The translations under genes and the position numbers were made by a program. Positions 51,648 through 58,460 of a stretch of DNA of 64,000 nucleotides are shown in pieces; the stretch's first letter is position 1; every line of letters starts with the position of its first letter. The stretch spans positions 310,001-374,000 of the forward strand of contig NZ_CP109131.1 of assembly GCF_035917995.1 (NCBI RefSeq). The letters run 5' to 3'. Source of the stretch: Streptosporangium sp. NBC_01755. GTDB lineage: Bacteria; Actinomycetota; Actinomycetes; Streptosporangiales; Streptosporangiaceae. Under the pieces are notes generated by a model. The model ran no database searches, was not told the DNA's origin, and was given only the letters and a program-made list of their open reading frames with translations.

Positions 51648-52021
51648 GTCCGGCTCTCCGTCGTCTGGTGGTTCTGTGCGAACGTCTTCGGGTCGATCTC
51701 CTCGAGCAGAGACACGCCGCTGTCCGCGTGGGCGCCGTAGCGCTCCCACGTCTCGTGGAGCAGCACGCGGCCGTCGGGGAGCAGTTCGGGGGTGCTGCGG
51801 CAGTGGCCCGACACGACGGCGCCGTTGTCGAGGACCATGGTGTAGGCGAAGTCGAGGGTGCCGTCGGGGGCGCAGAGCCCGGTGAGGGTCCCCCGGCGGG
51901 CGTGCCCGCCGGAGAACTCGCCCCACAGCAGGTCCCCGTCCTGGCGGTACAGGGCGATCGGGTGCTTCTCGGTGGAGGGCACGCCGCCGGTGGTGAAGCG
52001 GCGCCCGTCGTAGTCGATCAT
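51644..52021 (-). CDS. Small protein of the so-called N-acetylglutamate-synthase-like (MORN-like) family
   Basis: The 125-residue protein begins MIDYDGRRFTTGG and contains GDLLWGEFSGGHARRGTLTGL, CAPDGTLDFAYTMVL, SGHCRSTPELLPDGRVLLHETWERY. This repeated W-G-E/G-x-L beta pattern is seen in small bacterial proteins often labelled N-acetylglutamate synthase without evidence. It is all-beta and probably a binding module rather than an acetyltransferase: the GNAT motifs are missing. Both ends overlap neighbours by four bases (ATGA), so it is an integral operon member. Actual function unknown. Confidence 0.7.
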   Translation of the reverse strand: MIDYDGRRFTTGGVPSTEKHPIALYRQDGDLLWGEFSGGHARRGTLTGLCAPDGTLDFAYTMVLDNGAVVSGHCRSTPELLPDGRVLLHETWERYGAHADSGVSLLEEIDPKTFAQNHQTTESRT

Positions 52022-52866
52022 GATCGGCCCGCCCTGAGTTCGAGGGTGCAGCACTTGGCGCTGCCACCGGACTTCAACAGCTCGGAGAGCTCGACACCGA
52101 TGGGCTCGTAGCCGCGCTCGCGCAGCCGGTCCATCAGCTGGGTGGCCGAGGGCGGCATCAGGACGTGGCGGCCGTCGGAGACGGCGTTCAGCCCGAACAC
52201 CTCGGCGTCGGCCTCGGTGGCGATGATCGCGTCGGGGTACAGGACGCGCAGGACGCCCTGGCTCTCCTTGGAGAAGGCTCCCGGGTAGTACATGATCTGG
52301 TCGCGGTCGAGCACGGCCAGCGCGGTGTCGAGGTGGTAGAAGTGCGGGTCCACCAGGCGCAGCCCCGCCACGGGCATCCCGAAGAACCGCTCCGCCTCAC
52401 GGTGCGAGCGGATGTCGGTACGGAACCCGGTGCCGGCCAGCAGGTACCTTCCGGCGTGCAGGTAGTCGCCCTCACCCTCGTTGACGTGGACCGCCTCGCG
52501 GGTCTGGTAGCCGCGGGCGCGGAACCACTCCAGGTAGGCGGGGCCCTCCGCGGCCCGCTCCTCGTAGCGGAAGCGGGCGGACAGCACCTTCCCGTCGATG
52601 ACCGTCGCGCCGTTGGCGGCGAACACCATGTCGGGGTAGCCGGGCAGCGGTTCGATGAACTCCACCTGGTGGCCCAGTGCCAGGAAGGCGCGGAGCAGGC
52701 CGTCCCACTGGAGCCGGGCCAGCGCTCCGTCGACCGGCTTGTCCGGGTTCATCCAGGGGTTGATGGAGTAGACGACGTCGAAGTGGGTGGGCGGGCACAT
52801 CAGGTAGCGGCGGGTGCGCGCCACGCGCCGGATCCGCTGCGGCGCCTCGGTGGCCAGCTGTGTCAT
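52018..52866 (-). CDS. DDAH/amidinotransferase-family enzyme
   Basis: The 282-residue protein has the pentein-fold pattern of dimethylarginine dimethylaminohydrolases: YLMCPPTHFDVVYSINPWM, FAANGATVI, NEGEGDYLHAGRYLLAG, HFYHLDTALAVLDRDQIMYYPGAF (catalytic His) and a C-terminal GGSAKCCTLELR with the catalytic Cys near 272-273. These enzymes hydrolyse or transfer amidino groups of guanidines. In this operon it may add, remove or trim a guanidine-like group on the product, or supply ornithine/citrulline; the exact reaction is unclear. ATG 52866 overlaps the ATP-grasp stop by four bases. Confidence 0.78.
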   Translation of the reverse strand: MTQLATEAPQRIRRVARTRRYLMCPPTHFDVVYSINPWMNPDKPVDGALARLQWDGLLRAFLALGHQVEFIEPLPGYPDMVFAANGATVIDGKVLSARFRYEERAAEGPAYLEWFRARGYQTREAVHVNEGEGDYLHAGRYLLAGTGFRTDIRSHREAERFFGMPVAGLRLVDPHFYHLDTALAVLDRDQIMYYPGAFSKESQGVLRVLYPDAIIATEADAEVFGLNAVSDGRHVLMPPSATQLMDRLRERGYEPIGVELSELLKSGGSAKCCTLELRAGRS

Positions 52867-54122
52867 GTCAGTTCTCCTTCCTGGACGAAAGTGACGTTGA
52901 TCTTGGATGCGTAGTCGAGCATCGTCTCCCTGGCGTCCTCCAGCGAGTTGCCGGTGGTGCCGAGGAAGCCGAGGATGCTGTTGCCCTCGGGCGGGCGCCG
53001 GATGACGTCTCCGGGCCTGGCTGTGACCTTGAGGAAGAAGACCCGATCGGACTCGGCGACCTCGGCCGGCACCTCGATCGAGGCGACCTGGCCGGCGTCG
53101 CAGAGCAGGCACATCGCGGTGACGTGGACGCCGGTCGGCCGGTAGTGGCGCACTCTCGGCGTGGCGCCGCGCGCCACGTCCATGACCGCGCGGATCGGGT
53201 TGTGCGCGGCGGTGATCCCGGCGATGAGATCCAGTCCCCCGCCGCCGGGCCGGATCGCAATCTCCAGCAGGTACGGCTCGCCCCGGTGGAAGCGGACCTC
53301 GGCGTGCAGCACGCTGCGCCGCAGCCCCTGGGCGTGCGCGCCGGCCCTGACCACCCGGTGGACCGCGGCCACCTGCTCGGTGGTGAGCGAGGTCGGCGCG
53401 TGGTGCACGTCGTCGTCGAAGGTGCCGCCCTCGACGGTGATCCGGTCCACGATGGAACCTAGGTAGACCTCGTCGTCCCAGGCCACGGCCTCGATGAGGA
53501 ACTCCTCACCGTCCAGGAACGACTCGATCAGCAGGCCGTGCGGGCCGAGGTCGAGGCCGTGGGCCTCCATCTCGAACCACGACATCCCCTCGATGCCCTC
53601 AAGGGCCTGCGGGAACAGCTCCGCCATCTCCTCCCTGTCGTCGATCTTGAACACGAAGTTGCTCGCGGCGCCCAGGGTGGGCTTGAGGATGACCGGGTAG
53701 CCGAAGTCGTCCGCGGCCCCGAGCGCCTCCGGTAGGTCGGTGACGAAGCGGAAGTCCGGGTGCGGGGCGTCGTGCCTGCGGTGCGCCTCGCGCATCAGCA
53801 GTTTGTTACGGCTGGTCCTGGCCGCCTCGACGCCCACGCCCGGCAGGCCGAGCGCCTCCGCGACCGCCGCGACCGTGGTCACCGCCGACTCGGAGAAGGT
53901 GATGATCCCGTCGAAGCGCTCCTGCTCGTGCCAGTTCTTGGCCTCGGTGATGAGGTCGTCGATGCGCTGGGAGCCCGCGACGCGGTAGCGGTCCGTGGGC
54001 CAGAAGTCCGGGGTGCCGATGCCGTTGAGTACGTAGAGCTCGGCGCCGAAGTCCTGAACCTGCTGGTAGCGGGACTGGTAGTAGGTGGCGTTCTGTCTGG
54101 CTTCAAGGGCGAGGAGCTTCAT
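52863..54122 (-). CDS. ATP-grasp carboxylate-amine ligase 2
   Basis: The 419-residue protein carries RNKLLMREAHRRHDAPHPDFRFV, FGYPVILKPTLGAASNFVFKI (ATP-binding lysine strand), LIESFLDGEEFLIEAVAWDDEVYLGSI and HAEVRFHRGEPYLLEIAIRPGGGGLDL with the metal ligands. Residues in the C-terminal third (MCLLCDAGQVASIEV) match L-amino-acid ligase-like members that ligate amino acids. It is distinct from the other ligase in the operon. It lies between the MetRS-like and DDAH-like genes with 4-bp overlaps on both sides, so it probably acts on a product of the N-N-forming steps. Confidence 0.85.
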   Translation of the reverse strand: MKLLALEARQNATYYQSRYQQVQDFGAELYVLNGIGTPDFWPTDRYRVAGSQRIDDLITEAKNWHEQERFDGIITFSESAVTTVAAVAEALGLPGVGVEAARTSRNKLLMREAHRRHDAPHPDFRFVTDLPEALGAADDFGYPVILKPTLGAASNFVFKIDDREEMAELFPQALEGIEGMSWFEMEAHGLDLGPHGLLIESFLDGEEFLIEAVAWDDEVYLGSIVDRITVEGGTFDDDVHHAPTSLTTEQVAAVHRVVRAGAHAQGLRRSVLHAEVRFHRGEPYLLEIAIRPGGGGLDLIAGITAAHNPIRAVMDVARGATPRVRHYRPTGVHVTAMCLLCDAGQVASIEVPAEVAESDRVFFLKVTARPGDVIRRPPEGNSILGFLGTTGNSLEDARETMLDYASKINVTFVQEGELT

Positions 54123-55654
54123 CGGGGACTCCCGGGCAGTCGCGGTAGTGAGAAGGCGTCGATCGTCTCGGCGGAGGTGTCGAGGGTGAGCTCGACACCG
54201 GCCGCCTCGGCCTCGGCCGCGACGTCGATCAGGATGGGCGCGGCGCAGGCCAGGAAGGCGCGCACCTCGATCAGCAGGTCACCGGGCTCGTCACGCTCGG
54301 CGGTCAGCAGCCTGCCGAGCTGGGCGACGATGCCGTCCGCCGCCCTGGTCAGGCTGAAGGAGGTGAGGTCGTAGCAGAGCCGGAACCTCTCGACGATCAC
54401 CGCGGCCCGGTGCCGGCCGGCGGCGGTGACCTTGAGCTCCTCCCCCGGGTCCGTGACGATGGTGTCGAGGCGGTCGGCGAGCGCGTTCCACGGCTCGCGC
54501 AGCCGCCGGCCGGTGACCTTGTCGAGTCCCTCCCTGGTGAAGTTGGCCCGCTGGTCCTCCGGGCAGGTGAGCGCGAGGTAGAACCGGACGAGGTCGCGCG
54601 GCACCTCGGCGACCAGGTCGGCGCCGCGGATCAGGTGGTTGCGGCTGGTGGAGAACTTCTCGTTCTCGAGTTCGTAGAACTCGTTGCAGACGTTGGCGTC
54701 CGGGGTGATGTAGCGGTCGCCGTGGGCCAGCAGCATGACCAGGTCGACCATGCCCCAGAAGTAGACGTTGTCGAAGCCGTGGAAGTAGACCAGGCCGTTG
54801 CCGCTCCCGGCGCGCCAGGCGCTGTCGACGGGGCCCTCGGGCTCGCCGGCCGCCTTCCAGGTGCTGTAGATCGAGGCGGGCATCGCCTCGACCCACGGGT
54901 AGAGGATCTGGCCGGGGGTCTCGGCGAACGGGGCGTCGACCCCCCACCCCGGCGACGGCACCGTGATCGGGATCTCCGGGAGCGGCCGGGCCAGGATCTC
55001 GCGGATGAGCTGCCTGCTGTGCCCCCGCCAGGTGCTCTCCCTGGCGGCGTAGTAGGCGGTGAGCTCCTTCCGGTAGTTCTCGATGGGCAGGACCAGGACG
55101 GTGACCTCTCGCGAGGTCACCGGGTCGTCGGGGTCCAGGACCGAGCGCGGGTCGCCGAGGTCGTCGAAGTGGTTGGGGTGGCCGCAGCCCTCGCACGATC
55201 CGCCGCAGCTCTCGGTCAGGCAGGCCGGGCACTCGCCCTTGACCAGCCCGTCGAACAGGTAGGTTCCCGCGTTCTCCGCGTACGGCATGCGCACGGTGCG
55301 GAGCTCGAAGCGGCCCTGGTTGTGCAGGGTCGCGACGAAGTCGAGCACGGTCTGCCGGTAGGCGTCGTCGACTGGCGGCAGCGGGGCCAGCGAGATGCCC
55401 ATCGCCTCGACCGACCGCTGGATGGCCGCGGTGGAGGTCGCGCACAGTTCGGCGGGCGTGGTGCCGTGCTTACGGGCGGTCGAGATCATGTAGGACTGGC
55501 TGTCGTCGGTGCAGGTGTTGTAGTTGACGGGGCGGCCGTCGGCCCGCAGGTAGCGGGCGTAGACGTCACCGGCCAGGTAGGGGCCGGCCATGTGGCCGAC
55601 GTGCAGGTCGCCGTTTGGCGTCGGGGTGGCGGCGATGACGATCGTCCCCGTCAT
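54119..55654 (-). CDS. Methionyl-tRNA-synthetase-like enzyme, proposed half of a split hydrazine synthetase
   Basis: The 511-residue class I synthetase-like protein has the HIGH box as HVGH (residues 18-21, in TPNGDLHVGHM), a zinc-knuckle-like CPAC...CGGSCEGCG insertion, and KFSTS (333-337) in place of KMSKS, then a shortened helical domain. It has no tRNA-binding EMAP domain. In s56-p1 and pyrazofurin pathways a cupin-MetRS didomain esterifies an amino acid (glycine in the studied case) to N6-hydroxylysine and rearranges it to an N-N bond. Here the cupin is the separate upstream gene, overlapped by four bases (ATGA), in the same domain order. A housekeeping role is unlikely. Confidence 0.83.
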   Translation of the reverse strand: MTGTIVIAATPTPNGDLHVGHMAGPYLAGDVYARYLRADGRPVNYNTCTDDSQSYMISTARKHGTTPAELCATSTAAIQRSVEAMGISLAPLPPVDDAYRQTVLDFVATLHNQGRFELRTVRMPYAENAGTYLFDGLVKGECPACLTESCGGSCEGCGHPNHFDDLGDPRSVLDPDDPVTSREVTVLVLPIENYRKELTAYYAARESTWRGHSRQLIREILARPLPEIPITVPSPGWGVDAPFAETPGQILYPWVEAMPASIYSTWKAAGEPEGPVDSAWRAGSGNGLVYFHGFDNVYFWGMVDLVMLLAHGDRYITPDANVCNEFYELENEKFSTSRNHLIRGADLVAEVPRDLVRFYLALTCPEDQRANFTREGLDKVTGRRLREPWNALADRLDTIVTDPGEELKVTAAGRHRAAVIVERFRLCYDLTSFSLTRAADGIVAQLGRLLTAERDEPGDLLIEVRAFLACAAPILIDVAAEAEAAGVELTLDTSAETIDAFSLPRLPGSPR

Positions 55655-56016
55655 TTCTCCTCCAGGTGCCGGGTCTCGAACGTGCGGGCGAGGTCGTGGT
55701 CCCACCAGATGCCGTACATCTCGAAGTCGGCGGTGCCGTCGTTGACCACCTGGTGGTCGGTACCGGGCGGGAAGTAGGCGACGTCCCCCGCGGCGAAGGG
55801 GGCGCGCTCGCCCTCGCTCTCCAGGACCGCCTCGCCGGAGACCGCGATGAAGATCTCGTACTCGTGGTGGGCGTGCCGGGTCGAGGCGGTGCCGGGCGCG
55901 ATGACGCACCAGGCCCCCTCGAACGGGGCGTTCAGCGTCTCCCAGGGCAGCAGCCTCTTGGCGAGCAGGCCGTTGTCCGGGCGTAGGTGGGCAGGGTCAT
56001 AGGAACGGAGGTCCAC
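55651..56016 (-). CDS. Cupin protein, proposed second half of a split hydrazine synthetase
   Basis: The 121-residue single-domain cupin keeps metal ligands His48, His50, Glu54 (in RHAHHEYEIF) and His88 (GTDHQV). Immediately downstream and overlapping by four bases is the MetRS-like gene, the same order as the cupin-MetRS fusion of known hydrazine synthetases, whose cupin converts the N-hydroxylysine ester to a hydrazine. The start is GTG 56016 with AAGGAG seven to eight bases upstream. It follows the hydroxylase gene by 30 bases. Single cupins have many other roles, so the assignment rests on context. Confidence 0.8.
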   Translation of the reverse strand: MDLRSYDPAHLRPDNGLLAKRLLPWETLNAPFEGAWCVIAPGTASTRHAHHEYEIFIAVSGEAVLESEGERAPFAAGDVAYFPPGTDHQVVNDGTADFEMYGIWWDHDLARTFETRHLEEK

Positions 56017-56046
56017 GGGGATTCTCCTTGCAGGGGTTCGGGGGGA

Positions 56047-57345
56047 TCAGGAGGCGACCGGCAGGGCGAACGGCGACAGGATCTCGGCCGTGGCCAGGCT
56101 CTCCTGGATGTCGCCGACGATCTCCTCCGCCCGGTTGGCCAGCGTGCTGAGCAGGGAGTCGGCGATGCCGTGCGTGTCCTCGTTGACGCCTTGCAGGTAG
56201 CAGGCGGCGCTCGACCCTGCGGGCAGGGTCAGCTTGTAGAAACGGTCGACGTCGATCTCGCCGAGGCCGGTCCTGGTGGCCAGGTCGCGGATGAGCGAGG
56301 GCATCCGGCGGTCGAAGCCGGTGCCGAGCAGCAGGACGTCGCAGGGCAGCTCGTCGAGACGGCCGCTCTTCCTGTCCTTGAGGGTGAGGATGATCTCACC
56401 GCTCTCGATCCTGGCCTGGGCGATCTCGGCCATCGTGATCATCCGGATCCTCTCCTGTCCGGTGAGGCGCTCCAGGTAGATCTGCCGGTAGAGGCTTTCG
56501 AGCAGGCCCGGTGAGAGACCCGCGTAGTTGGTCCGGTGCATCTCGCTGAGGAGCTGGCGTCGGGCATCCGGGCGCGAATCGTAGAACTCGTCGACGAAGG
56601 AGGCGTAGAAGAGCTCGTTGGTGAACTTGCTGCTCTCGTAGCCGTTGAGGCCGATGGAGCGCATGATCATCGTGCACTCGGCGTTGGGCATGCTCTGGTG
56701 GGTGGCCCACAGCATCTCGGCCGCGCTCTGCGCGCCGCCGATGACCGCGACCCGGTGCGGGGCGTCGTGGTCGAGCCCGGCGATCCCCCTGCTGTACTCG
56801 GTGCTGTGGATGATCCGCTCCCGAGGGAGCGTCTCGAACACCTCGGGGATGTGCGGATCGCGGCCCGCGCCGACCACCAGGGTGCGGCAGCCGATGGTCG
56901 AGCCGTCGGCGAGCCGGACGATCCAGCGCTCGACCCGGCCGTCGCCGGCCAGGATCGGCTCGACCGCCACGCAGCGCCGGCCGTACTCGATGCGCACCTG
57001 GGCGAGCGACTCCGCGACCCAGAGCAGGTAATTCGAAATCTCCATTCTGTACGGGGTGAAACTACCCAGGTTGACGAATTCACTGAGCCGTCCCACCGAG
57101 TGCAGGTGATTCACGAAGGAGAACCTGCTCTGCGGGTTCCGCAGGGTGACCAGGTCCTTGAGGAAGGAGACCTGGCTCTGCGTCCAGGGCAGCAGCATTC
57201 CCCGCTGCCAGGCCACGTTCTCGTGCTGCTCTATGATCAGCGTTCTGGTTGCCAGTTCCGGAGCGAGCTCTTCAAGAGCCACGGCGAGGGCGAGGTTCGA
57301 CGGCCCTGCGCCGAGAGCGAGTAACTCGACTTCCTGGTGCTTCAC
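56047..57345 (-). CDS. L-lysine/L-ornithine N-monooxygenase family enzyme
   Basis: The 432-residue flavoprotein begins LLALGAGPSNLALAVALEE (FAD-binding), then WTQSQVSFLKDLVTLRNPQSRFSFVNHLH with FTPYRMEISNYLLWVAE, an NADPH motif VAVIGGAQSAAEML, and the C-terminal LLLGTGFDRRMPSL, the ATGF-type motif of N-hydroxylating monooxygenases (IucD/SidA/Spb38-like). It should hydroxylate the side-chain amine of lysine or ornithine using NADPH and O2. Usually this feeds siderophores, but no hydroxamate ligase or siderophore synthetase is nearby; the cupin/MetRS genes point to hydrazine formation. GTG 57345 has GGGAGG upstream. Confidence 0.87.
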   Translation of the reverse strand: MKHQEVELLALGAGPSNLALAVALEELAPELATRTLIIEQHENVAWQRGMLLPWTQSQVSFLKDLVTLRNPQSRFSFVNHLHSVGRLSEFVNLGSFTPYRMEISNYLLWVAESLAQVRIEYGRRCVAVEPILAGDGRVERWIVRLADGSTIGCRTLVVGAGRDPHIPEVFETLPRERIIHSTEYSRGIAGLDHDAPHRVAVIGGAQSAAEMLWATHQSMPNAECTMIMRSIGLNGYESSKFTNELFYASFVDEFYDSRPDARRQLLSEMHRTNYAGLSPGLLESLYRQIYLERLTGQERIRMITMAEIAQARIESGEIILTLKDRKSGRLDELPCDVLLLGTGFDRRMPSLIRDLATRTGLGEIDVDRFYKLTLPAGSSAACYLQGVNEDTHGIADSLLSTLANRAEEIVGDIQESLATAEILSPFALPVAS

Positions 57346-57411
57346 GATGGTCGCCTCCCGGACGACTTCTCGGGCGCGGTGCCCGTGACGAATGGGTTTC
57401 TCCTGATCGGC

Positions 57412-57567
57412 TCACTGCCAGCCGGCTCCGCCGGCCAGAATGAGAACCGTGGTGGCCGCGGGGCCACCGACCTTCTCCCCGGCCACGACCGCCACGGCGG
57501 TCGTGAGGGTGACGGTGAGCGAGAGGACGCCGAATACGGTGGCGACTGAACGGACCGCGGCATTCAT
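57412..57567 (-). CDS. Small exported peptide B (51 aa), first gene of the hydrazine operon
   Basis: The 51-codon gene encodes MNAAVRSVATVFGVL, a continuous hydrophobic signal-like segment to about residue 29, and a tail ending GGPAATTVLILAGGAGWQ. ATG 57567 is preceded by AAGGAAG about eight bases upstream, so translation looks real. It is 66 bases upstream of the monooxygenase start on the same strand. The tail shares the pattern GG(P/S)..T.VL.A...W with peptide A. It may be a secreted signal, an export-linked leader or a pathway substrate. The last codons contain GCCGGC-GGA-GCCGGC, which can fold. Confidence 0.6.
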   Translation of the reverse strand: MNAAVRSVATVFGVLSLTVTLTTAVAVVAGEKVGGPAATTVLILAGGAGWQ

Positions 57568-57629
57568 CGTTCTTCTTCCTTTCGGCCGGTAATTCTCGGC
57601 GCCCTTTTTCGCTGTTTCGCGGGTGGTTT

Positions 57630-57649
57630 TCCGAACTACTTCCTTCGGA
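57630..57649. promoter_or_regulatory. Inverted repeat TCCGAA-N8-TTCGGA upstream of peptide B
   Basis: A palindrome with perfect 6-bp arms and an 8-bp spacer lies 63-82 bases upstream of the first gene of the hydrazine operon, where a regulator-binding site would be expected. No clear -35/-10 pair accompanies it, so the assignment is tentative. Confidence 0.35.
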
Positions 57650-57719
57650 CATTTCCCGCTTTGTTCTGACACTTCGATTCTTGGTCGATATCTGGGTATT
57701 CCGGAAGACCTAGGGGCTG

Positions 57720-58088
57720 TCAGCGCGCTGCAATGGCAGGACGCTGACAGGCCTGGCCGCCGGAGGCCTTGAAGCGGGCGAGAGCGAGGACGAGGTCGGT
57801 GCCACAGCCCGCCAGCGACCAGCCGGCGAGTCCGGGCACGCCGTCGAGACAGCGCGCGCAGAGCCGGGCCGCCGCGCTCTCGGCGGCGTCGAGGGTGGGC
57901 CTGCGAATGAAGAGGCCGAGGTCGACGCCGTCGGCGTGGTCCTCGCCGTAAACATGCTCAAGCCCTTCCTCGGGCTCCGCCAGCATCAGGAGCAGGCGCC
58001 GGATCTCGCGCGCGGACATCCGGCCGCCGGGTGGGGCCAGGCGGCCTTCGATCTCGGGGGCGCGTAGGTGCGCGTTGATGAGATACAT
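57720..58088 (-). CDS. Small conserved-looking protein of unknown function (122 aa)
   Basis: The protein begins MYLINAHLRAP, has a helical centre (SAREIRRLLLMLAEPEEGLEHVYGEDHADGVDLGLFIRRPTLDAAESAAARLCARCL) and a short end GLAGWSLAGC. The MYLxxAHL...GLEHV...LGLF...AAxLC pattern is one I associate with small actinomycete proteins near secreted peptides and LuxR regulators, though I cannot verify that here. It lies between peptide B and the divergent TrmB/LuxR-type gene. No strong ribosome site precedes ATG 58088, so it may be leaderless. Confidence 0.6.
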   Translation of the reverse strand: MYLINAHLRAPEIEGRLAPPGGRMSAREIRRLLLMLAEPEEGLEHVYGEDHADGVDLGLFIRRPTLDAAESAAARLCARCLDGVPGLAGWSLAGCGTDLVLALARFKASGGQACQRPAIAAR

Positions 58089-58120
58089 GAATCGACAGTG
58101 GTCGGCGCACCACGAATAAA

Positions 58121-58137
58121 CCAGGCATTTCGCCTGG
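58121..58137. promoter_or_regulatory. 17-bp palindrome CCAGGC-N5-GCCTGG (possible LuxR-type site)
   Basis: The perfect 6-bp arms sit 33-49 bases upstream of the 122-aa gene. A related pair, GCCTG-N8-CAGGC, is found at 58374-58391 nearer the divergent regulator gene. Both could be autoregulatory sites of the TrmB/LuxR-type protein. Confidence 0.4.
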
Positions 58138-58268
58138 CAGGTCCCTAACGTGGCAGGGTCATGCCAGCGTGCCGCAGGCCGGTCGGCGAGCTCCCGTTCC
58201 GCCGCGGGCGGTGACTACCGGCCGACGCGGGAACGGCTCTCCCGCCCCGCCGTTCCAGCCCTTGGCGT

Positions 58269-58346
58269 GCCCGAAGACGCGTGCCCGAAGACGCGTGCCC
58301 GAAGACGCGTGCCCGAAGACGCGTGCCCGAAGACGCGTGCCCGAAG
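58269..58346. repeat. 14-bp tandem repeat array, 5.6 copies
   Basis: GCCCGAAGACGCGT is repeated without error five times (58269-58338) plus the first eight bases of a sixth. Each unit holds the palindrome ACGCGT. The 14-bp period is not a multiple of three and no gene covers it, so it is not a coding repeat. It lies between divergent genes, 115 bases before the TrmB/LuxR regulator, and could be a multi-site operator or a slippage-prone switch. Confidence 0.85.
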
Positions 58347-58460
58347 GTGATCACATAACCCCGTCGTCACTACGCCTGGCTAGTTTCAGGCTGAGACCAT
58401 CGTGGGTCCTGCCCGCAGATCGGGTCTCGGTCATGCTCGAACCGGGGAGGAGTCGTGCTC

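Noticed and set aside
54119..55654. Housekeeping methionyl-tRNA synthetase
   Set aside because: It is embedded in a biosynthetic operon with ATGA overlaps, has KFSTS instead of KMSKS and a short C-terminal part without a tRNA-binding domain.
56047..57345. Siderophore biosynthesis as the role of the N-monooxygenase
   Set aside because: No hydroxamate acyltransferase, NIS synthetase, NRPS with condensation domains or iron-siderophore importer lies nearby, while cupin and MetRS-like genes do.
58145..58354. Reading frames through the 14-bp repeats as a repeat protein
   Set aside because: The 14-bp period shifts frame each unit, so the repeats are not selected as protein; the frames lack starts with ribosome sites.
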